From the IMG/VR virus record IMGVR_UViG_3300025000_000065, positions 47,970-111,969 of that record: a DNA stretch of 64,000 nucleotides; one strand, 5' to 3'. Positions within the stretch are counted from its first letter, which is position 1. Each line of letters starts with the position of its first letter. Positions 42,912 through 51,093 of this stretch are shown one piece after another. Position numbers and translations under genes: made by a program. The DNA is from a virus. The notes below the pieces were generated by a model. That model had not been told where the DNA came from and did no database searches. It saw only the letters and a program-made list of their open reading frames with translations.

Positions 42912-43460
42912 TTATTCTAATACATAGTTACACATTGTTAATCCCTTACCTTTATATGGAGGAATTCCAATGTTAATAAATTTAGATTGTCCACCTTGAC
43001 GATAATCAAAAAATAATGTTCCGACACCATCAATTTCTTTACCATTTAAAGTTTCTATTATTTCTTGTAAAATAACCATATCTCTTGTTGTGTAATTCGA
43101 TAATGTATTTACCTTATAATGAGAATAAATTTCAAATCCAACTGTTATATAACCAAAAACATGATTAGTAGGAATTCCTTTAACTACAGAAACTCTTAAT
43201 TGAGTTGATTCAACTTGCCAAGAATCATCGTTGCCTGTGTCCATAAAAATCCTACAGTCTGTTTGTGTTTTTATTCCATCAAATATTAAAGATCCTTTTT
43301 GAACTTTTGTTAAATTTGGATGATTTGAATCTGATCTCCACGCATTAGAATCATTATAATAAAGTAATTTAAATATAGTCTCATTATTTTCAATTAAATA
43401 AGAAATAACATTATAAGAAATTAATGGGATAGACGAATAAGTATTGTAGGAATCTGTCAT
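42912..43460 (-). CDS. Neck / tail-terminator-like protein
   Basis: A 182-residue alpha/beta protein. Segments QLRVSVVKGIPTNHVFGYITVGFEIYSHYK and DMVILQEIIETLNGKEIDGVGTLFF resemble head-tail joining proteins with a central sheet and a long helix. Position between connector/fibre genes and the tube protein supports a neck role. Confidence is limited as such proteins diverge strongly. Confidence 0.5.
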   Translation of the reverse strand: MTDSYNTYSSIPLISYNVISYLIENNETIFKLLYYNDSNAWRSDSNHPNLTKVQKGSLIFDGIKTQTDCRIFMDTGNDDSWQVESTQLRVSVVKGIPTNHVFGYITVGFEIYSHYKVNTLSNYTTRDMVILQEIIETLNGKEIDGVGTLFFDYRQGGQSKFINIGIPPYKGKGLTMCNYVLE

Positions 43461-43472
43461 ATTTTTCCCTTT

Positions 43473-45596
43473 CTAAATCCAATAACCATGAATACGTAAC
43501 CATACATCCATTGTTCCTGCGCCACTTGCTATAATTTGATAATAAATATCTCCATTGGCATCACATGAAACAGTCATTTGAGTTGCTGTTCTTCTGTCAT
43601 TTATTTCACTTGCCTTCCACACCAGCCCTTGATTTGCTGTATTTGTTGGGTCTAAATAAATATAGCTGTCTGTTCCTGCTGACGCACTATCTCTAATGTC
43701 TACATAGACTGACACAGCCTTTACTCCGGCAGGTACACCAAAGACTGCCGATAAATCAATAAGTGTTTTTGCGGTTGTGCTGAATGAATCGCCATCCCAT
43801 GCCGTAGATGTAAGAGGAGTAGTAAGTGGTATGAATGTAGATGAACCAAAGGGCATGGTGTCCGCTACTGCTGCATGAGAATAATAAAAGTTTGATATAG
43901 CTGCATTGGACACTGTGTATGTCCCACCACCATATACAGTCACAGTAGTAACATCTGTTCCAGAATCATAACTTGAAGATAATACATAAAAATATTTTGT
44001 TGTGGTTTGATCAAATCTTACCTTAGTCCCTATAACAAACAGGTCAGTAAAATCCCCATCGTACACTTTGAATGATGATGCTGATACGTACTCAACAGTA
44101 ACAACATTTACTCCCCAGTTTAGTTCGTTCCAGGGAAATAGTGCATTTGCATATACTCTATTTCCAGTTATTGAGAGTGTATAATCTGCATTTAATACTA
44201 TTCCAACTGTGGCTGTGGTTGACACTCCAGAACTGGTTAGTTTCCACTGCGAATAAATTTGTGATAGCTCAAAAAGTCCTGCATATCCACCAGAAGATCC
44301 TGTATAGGCTAAACACTGTAAACTTAACTGTGCACCAGACCCGTACCCTCTCACTTTTACTGCTAACCTTGAAGTCATAGTTGGATCGTTGTCATACACA
44401 CCACCCTGAATAGTGACAGCATTGGGAACATCTGTATTATAACTAGATAATGGATTCACCCATACTATTTGACTTCCTGGAGTGTCTTCTGGCAGTGACC
44501 CACTAGAGTAGTCATCCGCAGTCAGGTTTACTCCATCATCATCTAGCCAAGATAAAAACGATCCAGATACATTGCCAAATTTCAATCCCACATTGTCTAA
44601 TACCGCCTTTTGTGTATCTGAATTTAGCGCATATAATCCGCTCCTGTCTAGCCATAATCCCGTACCAGAACCACTTGAGCTAGGAACAGGATCGCCTATA
44701 GATATTGCTGAATTAGTACCATTCATATTCAAAACGTTGCTAATAAACGCACCCGTACTTTTAAATTCCATAATTGGTGTATCATAAATATTTATTCTTA
44801 CTCCATTAATTGAATCGATTGTTACGTTTCCGCTTCCACTTCCATACGATCCAATGGCAACGCCCCATTCTTCAGAGGAGTAATTCCAATTCCCATTCAA
44901 ATCACCAATTCTAATAATCTCTTTTTGTTGATTATATGTTTCTCCCTGTTGAATTAATTGAATTCTCGGAGTATCATAAGCATTTAATTCAATTCTTCCA
45001 TCTCCCGATTCACCTAATTCAAGAAAAACACTACCTTCAACCCAATCATTAGCTCCACTTCCATCTAAATCTCGAACCACATTATAAACAGTGCTTCCAG
45101 AAGCTAAAGAACCAGTTCCAATATATTCTACCTGTAAAGAGGATCTCAAAACAACAGATCCTCCCACAATCATAGTTTTACCAAAATCTATAGTAGCATC
45201 AGTAGAATCTACAAAAGAAGGAATTGAACCCTGATTCTTACCAATAATTAACCATCCTCCAACTAAAGAAGCAGTATTTTCAGCAAAAATAATCGTATCT
45301 AATTCACTAAGCCAACCTTTTCTCCACAAATTAATAGAAGATCCCAAATCGTAGGTATCCGTACTTTCAGGTAAAACATTTCTTAATGTGCTATTTCCTT
45401 GAACATTTAAAGAAGCAAGTGTAACTCCTCCAGAAGCCGTACTTTTTAATATTGTTTCAGCACTTCCACTAGAAACATTATAACTAGCAACAACTCCCAT
45501 CTTGATATCTGGATAAACCCCCTGTTCCGTTAAATGACTTCCAGATAAATCAACTAAATTTAATTGTCTTGGAGTAATAGGATAAGGATTTGCCAT
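43473..45596 (-). CDS. Large virion fibre-like protein
   Basis: A 707-residue, beta-rich, Ser/Gly-rich protein. The N-terminus (VYPDIKMGVVASYNVSSGSAETIL) and the LPESTDTYDLGSSINLWRKG motif are those of phage tail or neck fibres that begin an intramolecular beta-helix. The last third is compositionally distinct and carries a possible lectin-like domain ending in VWLRIHGYWI. It lies among neck genes and not at the tail tip, so it may form whiskers or collar fibres. The ATG has aaaggg. Confidence 0.6.
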   Translation of the reverse strand: MANPYPITPRQLNLVDLSGSHLTEQGVYPDIKMGVVASYNVSSGSAETILKSTASGGVTLASLNVQGNSTLRNVLPESTDTYDLGSSINLWRKGWLSELDTIIFAENTASLVGGWLIIGKNQGSIPSFVDSTDATIDFGKTMIVGGSVVLRSSLQVEYIGTGSLASGSTVYNVVRDLDGSGANDWVEGSVFLELGESGDGRIELNAYDTPRIQLIQQGETYNQQKEIIRIGDLNGNWNYSSEEWGVAIGSYGSGSGNVTIDSINGVRINIYDTPIMEFKSTGAFISNVLNMNGTNSAISIGDPVPSSSGSGTGLWLDRSGLYALNSDTQKAVLDNVGLKFGNVSGSFLSWLDDDGVNLTADDYSSGSLPEDTPGSQIVWVNPLSSYNTDVPNAVTIQGGVYDNDPTMTSRLAVKVRGYGSGAQLSLQCLAYTGSSGGYAGLFELSQIYSQWKLTSSGVSTTATVGIVLNADYTLSITGNRVYANALFPWNELNWGVNVVTVEYVSASSFKVYDGDFTDLFVIGTKVRFDQTTTKYFYVLSSSYDSGTDVTTVTVYGGGTYTVSNAAISNFYYSHAAVADTMPFGSSTFIPLTTPLTSTAWDGDSFSTTAKTLIDLSAVFGVPAGVKAVSVYVDIRDSASAGTDSYIYLDPTNTANQGLVWKASEINDRRTATQMTVSCDANGDIYYQIIASGAGTMDVWLRIHGYWI

Positions 45597-45600
45597 ATTA

Positions 45601-46872
45601 TCACCATGCTCCCTTTAATTCAATACTCAGATTTTTAGTAATAGATCCACTAGAAGTAAGAGTTAATATTAATGGATAATCTAAGAACATTTCATTATTT
45701 TTTATAGAAAAATTATTTCCATCTATTTGAGTAAGAGTATATTTTGAATCAGGAACATTTTTGTCATATAGAGAAATAGAAAAAGTATCTGCTTGCAAAA
45801 CATCATTTTGATATAAACTAACAGTATAATCTTCTGTATCTCCCTCTAAAATATATCTATCACTAGGAGTTATTCTAATATCACTTTCAATGATAGCACT
45901 AGACGAAACAAGAGAAACAGTATCATATACACTTGAATTATCCTCTAAATAAGATGTAATTACACAAGAACCAGTGGATAAAATATTTACAACACCACTT
46001 CCTGAAACACTTGCAACACTACATGAACTTGTAGTATATAAAACATCTTTACTAATTATCAATTCGTTTAATGTAACCACACTTTCTAATTTAAAGCTAT
46101 CTCCAATTCCACCATAAATAGCTGAAGGAGAAGTAACCAATGAAAAGACAATTTTATTAGCATCTGCAATTCCATTTGTTAAATCATCTGTATCTTCATT
46201 CACGAGGCTTTTCCCTAAAACAAGTTCCATAACTGTCGATGTATCATTATCAACACTAGTGTTATTCAAATAATTTTTAACTCCACCTCCATAAACACGA
46301 TAGCACATCCAATTATTTTCATTTCCAAATAAGAATCTTTGATTTTCTTTTATTTTATTTGTTCTACTATTTTGTTGTGCAAATATATGAATTGTACCTT
46401 CGGGCGTAATTGGATCAGTTGTGTTATTGTTGGGAGAAGCAATCTTATAATCAATTACACATGGTTCTTCATAAATGATTCCATTTTGATCAGTCCATCG
46501 TAAAACATTATTACATCTTCTCGCTAATGCTGTTACAGTAATTGATTTTACGACATTCACATTTGTTACAATCCAATAATTACTATCAAAATAATATTTA
46601 TAACCAAGTCCAACAGTATGATCAGATTTAAATAATAATTGTTTAAAATCATCACTTAATTTCATTCCAGTATCATTTGATATTGCGGTTGTGACTCTTG
46701 CATCCACATCAACTAAAGATCCAGATGAAAAAACAGTTTCCTCTTGAATGGTATAAACATTTGGAGAGTTATAAAAATCAGCATCCAAAAAAGAATTAAA
46801 ACTGTTTCTCCACCCTGTATTTGGAGGATATGCATTTATTGGAGATCCAGATAAAAAATATTTATATGTCAT
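45601..46872 (-). CDS. Head-tail connector / neck protein with Ig-like C-terminus
   Basis: A protein of about 423 residues starting MTYKYFLSG, with an aggag site; a longer upstream reading would overlap the preceding gene. The N-terminal 220 residues (FKQLLFKSDHTVGLGYKYYF, WIVTNVNVVKSITVTALARRCNN, LRWTDQNGIIYEEPC) resemble head-closure proteins of Gram-positive phages. The remaining 200 residues contain two Ig-like or BIG-type domains. It is encoded just after an adaptor-like gene. Confidence 0.55.
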   Translation of the reverse strand: MTYKYFLSGSPINAYPPNTGWRNSFNSFLDADFYNSPNVYTIQEETVFSSGSLVDVDARVTTAISNDTGMKLSDDFKQLLFKSDHTVGLGYKYYFDSNYWIVTNVNVVKSITVTALARRCNNVLRWTDQNGIIYEEPCVIDYKIASPNNNTTDPITPEGTIHIFAQQNSRTNKIKENQRFLFGNENNWMCYRVYGGGVKNYLNNTSVDNDTSTVMELVLGKSLVNEDTDDLTNGIADANKIVFSLVTSPSAIYGGIGDSFKLESVVTLNELIISKDVLYTTSSCSVASVSGSGVVNILSTGSCVITSYLEDNSSVYDTVSLVSSSAIIESDIRITPSDRYILEGDTEDYTVSLYQNDVLQADTFSISLYDKNVPDSKYTLTQIDGNNFSIKNNEMFLDYPLILTLTSSGSITKNLSIELKGAW

Positions 46873-46882
46873 AGTTATTCTC

Positions 46883-47344
46883 CTAATATGCTGAAAAATC
46901 CTGGTCAAGCCAAGCATTCCACATATCCGCATCTTTTAATTTATAATTCATTAATTTTTGACTAATTTCAGATCTCTTACTATTGTACAACTGTTGTTTT
47001 TCCCTTAAATTTTGTGCATTAGAATGAATTTTAAAATCTCTATCTTGTATAAAATTATTCATCTGCAAAATATCTTGAACAGTTTTTTGCAGCCAAAACA
47101 ATATCATTATCTCAGCTAACAGGTTTTTATTCTTTTGAGTTAAAGTTTCAGTAAAACTTTGTGTAGTTGTAGAATATTCTAAATCTTGATCACAAACATC
47201 AAACATATCTATTGAAAAGAGTAGCCAAGGCTCTAAATAAGTATTTAAGGCTGAACTTCCAGAAGAATTATAAACCGCTGTTAATCTATAATCTTCATTT
47301 AAACTTAAAAACAAATCAAAAACATCTTCAGCAGAAGTTCCCAT
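46883..47344 (-). CDS. Head-tail adaptor-like protein
   Basis: A protein of about 153 residues starting MGTSAEDVFDLF, with aaggagg 5 bases upstream (an earlier TTG would run through a promoter-like region). Helical throughout: LEPWLLFSIDMFDVCDQDLEY and NKNLLAEIMILFWLQKTVQDIL. Size, helical content and position fit a portal-attached adaptor. No firm motif. Confidence 0.5.
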   Translation of the reverse strand: MGTSAEDVFDLFLSLNEDYRLTAVYNSSGSSALNTYLEPWLLFSIDMFDVCDQDLEYSTTTQSFTETLTQKNKNLLAEIMILFWLQKTVQDILQMNNFIQDRDFKIHSNAQNLREKQQLYNSKRSEISQKLMNYKLKDADMWNAWLDQDFSAY

Positions 47345-47369
47345 AAAACCTCCTTTCAAAAATTTTATT

Positions 47370-47398
47370 TTTAAATTGAAGATGACAATTTTTGTCAA
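47370..47398 (-). promoter_or_regulatory. Possible promoter before the connector genes
   Basis: On the - strand TTGACA (47398-47393) is followed after about 18 bases by TTAAAA. The -35 box is consensus, the -10 weak. A small GC hairpin (47420-47442) upstream may end the previous transcript. Confidence 0.35.
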
Positions 47399-47465
47399 TT
47401 CAATGTATTTTCTAAGTAAATAGCCCCTAATAAAGAGGCTATATATAAAAATTTAATATTTATTA

Positions 47466-48218
47466 CTACACTTTATTTTTTGTGATTTCTAAAAATGCAA
47501 CAGAATCCTCATATTTTTGGTTCAAATCCATATTCATTATTCTGGCTAATTTATCAAATAAATTTAAATCTATTGTTTCACCATTAATTCTTTTATCAAT
47601 AATCATGGTTGCTAAAATTTTTTGTTGTTCTTTTGGTGCTGATTTTGCAAAAGTTAAAATATCATTTTCTTTTACTTCACCACCTTGAAAACCCAAAAGT
47701 ATCATGTCCATCTTTTCTTTGTTCATAATGTTTTTGTAAACATCATCTAGACCATGTTTTCTAACAACCCTTCTATCTAAAATAACGAAAAATCCTCTTT
47801 CAAGAAAATGTCTGTTTTCTTCAATTATTTTTTCTAATTCTTGATAAATAATTCTTTTTGTTTTACCGTATCCCCTAAAAGTAAATATCCTTCCTCTTCC
47901 ATGTCTTTCTGTACTTATATTCAATTCATATGGAATTAAAGACATTACTTTTATATAAGAATTCAAAGGAACTTCTTCCTCTTCTTCGTAAACATAGTTT
48001 TCTTCTACATCATCTTCAGAATCTTTTTTAGTTGTCAAATTAGAATTATTTTTTATATTATTTTGAAGATCTTTAATCATTTTATAAATATTTTCTAATT
48101 CTGTTTTTTTAATAATTACGGTTTCTTCCTCTGAAGATTTTGACTGAGAATTTTCAACTAAATCTTTATTTTCCGCATTTTGCGATTTATCTTTTGGAGG
48201 TCTTCCTCTTGTTGCCAT
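47466..48218 (-). CDS. Head-region protein with AT-hook-like start, unknown function
   Basis: A 250-residue protein. The start, MATRGRPPKDK, has an AT-hook-like GRP core. An acidic stretch (YVYEEEEEV) near residue 78 is followed by a compact domain: SYIKVMSLIPYELNIST, GRIFTFRGYGKTKRI and GFFVILDRRVVRKHG. The domain looks conserved and ordered but I do not recognise its family. Position downstream of the capsid gene suggests a head or packaging role. Confidence 0.55.
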   Translation of the reverse strand: MATRGRPPKDKSQNAENKDLVENSQSKSSEEETVIIKKTELENIYKMIKDLQNNIKNNSNLTTKKDSEDDVEENYVYEEEEEVPLNSYIKVMSLIPYELNISTERHGRGRIFTFRGYGKTKRIIYQELEKIIEENRHFLERGFFVILDRRVVRKHGLDDVYKNIMNKEKMDMILLGFQGGEVKENDILTFAKSAPKEQQKILATMIIDKRINGETIDLNLFDKLARIMNMDLNQKYEDSVAFLEITKNKV

Positions 48219-48247
48219 TGCAAATTTTCCTTTTTTATATTATATAA

Positions 48248-49300
48248 TTAATTTTTTATTTTTATTTTTCCAGACTTTATTTTATCCATAAAGTCATTCC
48301 ATTGTTCGGGAGTATTGTCTCCCATTCCATAAATTTTATGAAATTTAACGTGGCATTTTTTAGTTAATGGTATTCCTAATGGATAGCGGTAATGAACTTC
48401 AACTAATTTATTGATAAGCAGCGCGATTTGATCACCATCATATTCACCAATTGTATTTTTTAATTCAAATCCCAATTCTTTTAATGACTCTTTTAATAGT
48501 GAATTAAACGATTGAACGTGATGAATATCTTCAAATCTTTTTCCACTAATGACACATTTATAATTAGAATTTTCCATACTGTCTTTTTTCCATTGAACAA
48601 TGAACTTAGATAAATATGCTTTTAGTTCAGTTAATCCACCTTGCCAATTACTTGAATTTTCTTTTGAATATTTAATTTTATTTTCTTCTTTTGTACATAT
48701 TGTACAGTTTTTATCTCTGTGTAAACCAGGATACCTTCTTGTTTCAATATGACCATTTGGACAAGAATAAGTAACAATACTTTTAAATTTAAGAAGATCT
48801 CCTTCAAAAGATATAAATTGAAATCCTATAGAATCAAAAAATTCCATCATTTTTTTTTCTGTTTTTTTAGAAACAGATTCCTGTTGTCTTTTAATGGCGT
48901 TGCAAGGATCTCTTTCTCCTGATTGAAATGCTGAAAAAGACATATTATGTATGTTTCCGCATTCAAACTTTATTTTTAAAAGACTTGAATGATTAACATA
49001 TTCTTTTGAAATTAATTCACAATTTCTATCTTCAATATATTTTTTAACATATTCATAAGAAAGTTTGTTTTTAGAAGCAGATTTTTTATAACCACATTGT
49101 TGGCAAGAAGAATGTTTGGCATAAATTAATCGTGGAATGGATTTCCACTTATGTCCACAAACCAAACATTCAAAATCACATTCCGTTATTGTATTTACAT
49201 AATTATAAAAAACAATGGTTTTATTATGTGCGATATCAATTCTTTTTTGTACTTCTTCTTGAGTTATTGAAGGCGTTCTAAATCTTTTGGCTCTTTCCAT
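48248..49300 (-). CDS. Free-standing HNH homing endonuclease
   Basis: About 350 residues from the ATG at 49300 (a TTG 12 bases upstream is alternative; neither has a clear ribosome-binding site). Two zinc-ribbon units, CLVCGHKW with CQQCGYKK and later CPNGH with CTIC, are DNA-binding modules. The C-terminal HNH domain reads YKCVISGKRFEDIHHVQSFN...LTKKCHVKFHKIYG. It is inserted between the capsid gene and the next head gene without splitting either. The hairpin just upstream may hide its start until late infection, as in other phage homing genes. Confidence 0.75.
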   Translation of the reverse strand: MERAKRFRTPSITQEEVQKRIDIAHNKTIVFYNYVNTITECDFECLVCGHKWKSIPRLIYAKHSSCQQCGYKKSASKNKLSYEYVKKYIEDRNCELISKEYVNHSSLLKIKFECGNIHNMSFSAFQSGERDPCNAIKRQQESVSKKTEKKMMEFFDSIGFQFISFEGDLLKFKSIVTYSCPNGHIETRRYPGLHRDKNCTICTKEENKIKYSKENSSNWQGGLTELKAYLSKFIVQWKKDSMENSNYKCVISGKRFEDIHHVQSFNSLLKESLKELGFELKNTIGEYDGDQIALLINKLVEVHYRYPLGIPLTKKCHVKFHKIYGMGDNTPEQWNDFMDKIKSGKIKIKN

Positions 49301-49315
49301 TATCAAGTCCAATCA

Positions 49316-49352
49316 ATTATCTAGTATGAGAAAATTTCCCATACTAGATAAT
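49316..49352. terminator. Stem-loop after the capsid gene
   Basis: A perfect 13-bp inverted repeat (attatctagtatg / catactagataat) with an 11-base loop between the capsid stop and the HNH gene. It lacks a T-tract on the - strand. It could protect the capsid mRNA 3' end or limit expression of the endonuclease. Confidence 0.6.
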
Positions 49353-49369
49353 TTTATTTATTTAAAATA

Positions 49370-50485
49370 CTAGATCGTAATTAGTCCCAGGACAGAATTG
49401 GAGGCTACAGCCGTTCCCCAAGACTTGTGCATAGTAGCACGCTGAATTAAATTACGATTCTCATAAACAGAATCAGTAATAGAAAGGGTTGAACCTTCTA
49501 ATACTAATTTAACAAATTTCTGAGAAGCTGGTGATAAAATCCAGAGACGATCTGTGTCAATTTTCAAAGACCATTCGGTATCGTTATTGGCAACTTGGGG
49601 AAGTTCCATTACATCGTATCCAAATGCGGTACGAACATGACCGAGAGTCATATAGGGATCGTCTAAAGTATAGCGATAATTAGCATCATTGGGTAAAACA
49701 TTTACTAACGCACGTGCAGTACCAACGATCATTGCTTTATTACCGTTATTCCAAGCAGTAACCTGTTCGCATAAGCGCATCAATGAATCTTGTGAATAAC
49801 CAGCAACTTGTAAACCAGTTGTAGCTGTAGTTGGTAAAGCAGCAGCCATAGCGGCAAAAGCATCGTAAACATCATTACGCATAGCTGCTTCCATAGAACG
49901 AATAACTTTTACAACTAATTTAGCAAGAGATTCTTTTCCAGATAAAACACGATATAAATCAGCGTAAACAGTCAAAGCATGATTTACTGGAGTAACGGTT
50001 TTTGTTCCCATAAATTGTTTGTAGGCAAAAGAATTTCTCTGACCACGACCAATTTGAGAAACAGAAAACAGGTCATTAGATTCAACATCAAACTGAGCAC
50101 TATCACCAAACCCAATAGTACGAACATCAGAATATAAGCTAATAGAGTCAATCAAAGTCTGTGGAATAATCATATCAACGATGCTTGCCACAACAGCAAA
50201 AATCTCATTGCGTAAACCCTGATGATTAAAGATTTGATCAGCCGGAGCTTCAGCAAGATAAGGAACGTTAGTTCGTTTCATTGCTTCTTTAATAATTGCA
50301 TCAGTAATTTGTTTTTCTTTTTCCTCAAAAGTAATCAATTCCCCTTTATCATTAACTTTAGCGAATTCATAATTTCGAGTTTTGTCCTGTGAAGACTTGT
50401 AGTGATTCCACCAGTCAGGGATCATTTTATCATATAATGTGGGATTCCCAACAGCGAAATGAACAATATTATTCGGAATTTGCAT
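49370..50485 (-). CDS. Major capsid protein (HK97 fold)
   Basis: A 371-residue protein with the features of HK97-type capsids: a long N-terminal helical arm, a spine-helix-like segment (ALTVYADLYRVLSGKESLAKLVVKVIRSMEAAMRNDVYDAF), A-domain region MIVGTARALVNVLP and YMTLGHVRTAFGYDVMELP, and a beta-rich C-terminus. Base composition is richer in GC than its neighbours, as expected for the most expressed gene. It follows the protease/scaffold and decoration genes in the usual order. The ATG has aaggagg. Confidence 0.8.
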   Translation of the reverse strand: MQIPNNIVHFAVGNPTLYDKMIPDWWNHYKSSQDKTRNYEFAKVNDKGELITFEEKEKQITDAIIKEAMKRTNVPYLAEAPADQIFNHQGLRNEIFAVVASIVDMIIPQTLIDSISLYSDVRTIGFGDSAQFDVESNDLFSVSQIGRGQRNSFAYKQFMGTKTVTPVNHALTVYADLYRVLSGKESLAKLVVKVIRSMEAAMRNDVYDAFAAMAAALPTTATTGLQVAGYSQDSLMRLCEQVTAWNNGNKAMIVGTARALVNVLPNDANYRYTLDDPYMTLGHVRTAFGYDVMELPQVANNDTEWSLKIDTDRLWILSPASQKFVKLVLEGSTLSITDSVYENRNLIQRATMHKSWGTAVASNSVLGLITI

Positions 50486-50519
50486 ATCATTTCCTCCTTA
50501 TTTTTTTTTATTTACTATA

Positions 50520-50541
50520 TAATGTGGAAAACCCAACATTA
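50520..50541. terminator. Small stem-loop before the capsid gene
   Basis: taatgtgg pairs with cc-acatta with one bulged base. It overlaps the stop codon of the decoration-like gene on the - strand and precedes the capsid ribosome-binding site. It may uncouple or protect the capsid mRNA. Confidence 0.35.
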
Positions 50542-51081
50542 GTTAGAAAGACAAATCATTCGATAAGCTGTAACTCTACCACTTGCAACCGCAGGATTAC
50601 CAATAGATATCCATTTTGTAGCCAGATATTTAAATGATAAAGCATTTGCGGCATGTGCTGATCCCCAAACCAATTGCCATAAACCAGTTGTAGCATTAGC
50701 ATAAGTATTAGTAGATTTTGCGGCAGTGAAACAATCTTCACTTAAAGTTACAATATCACCTGGTTGTGGTTTAAAAGCATCAAACACACGATTTGCAGGA
50801 TTGTAGAAATTACGAGGATCTTCTGAACCCTGATTAAAAATTTCACCATCTGCGGACTCTAAGAAAGGAATAACCTGTCCAACAGCCATCCATACGTCAA
50901 CCAAACTGCCAGTTGCAATTTGAGTTGCGGCAAACACCTCTCCCTGTCCAGAACCACTTGAAAGTGAATCTAAACGAAACAGAGAAGCCTGTTCCAAATC
51001 ACTACCACTCGTTGCTGTTCGATTGTAAATCGCCACATCGGTAGCGGCAACTTGATTTAATTCAATAACTGCATATGCCAT
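50539..51081 (-). CDS. Probable capsid decoration protein
   Basis: A 180-residue, Ala/Ser/Thr-rich beta protein with low charge (YAVIELNQVAATDVAIYNRT, EVFAATQIATGSLVDVWMAV, TGLWQLVWGSAHAANALSFKY). It lies between the protease/scaffold and capsid genes and shares the capsid gene's less AT-rich codon use. This is the normal place for a head decoration or stabilising protein. No firm family match. Confidence 0.55.
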   Translation of the reverse strand: MAYAVIELNQVAATDVAIYNRTATSGSDLEQASLFRLDSLSSGSGQGEVFAATQIATGSLVDVWMAVGQVIPFLESADGEIFNQGSEDPRNFYNPANRVFDAFKPQPGDIVTLSEDCFTAAKSTNTYANATTGLWQLVWGSAHAANALSFKYLATKWISIGNPAVASGRVTAYRMICLSN

Positions 51082-51093
51082 ATTTACCTCCTA

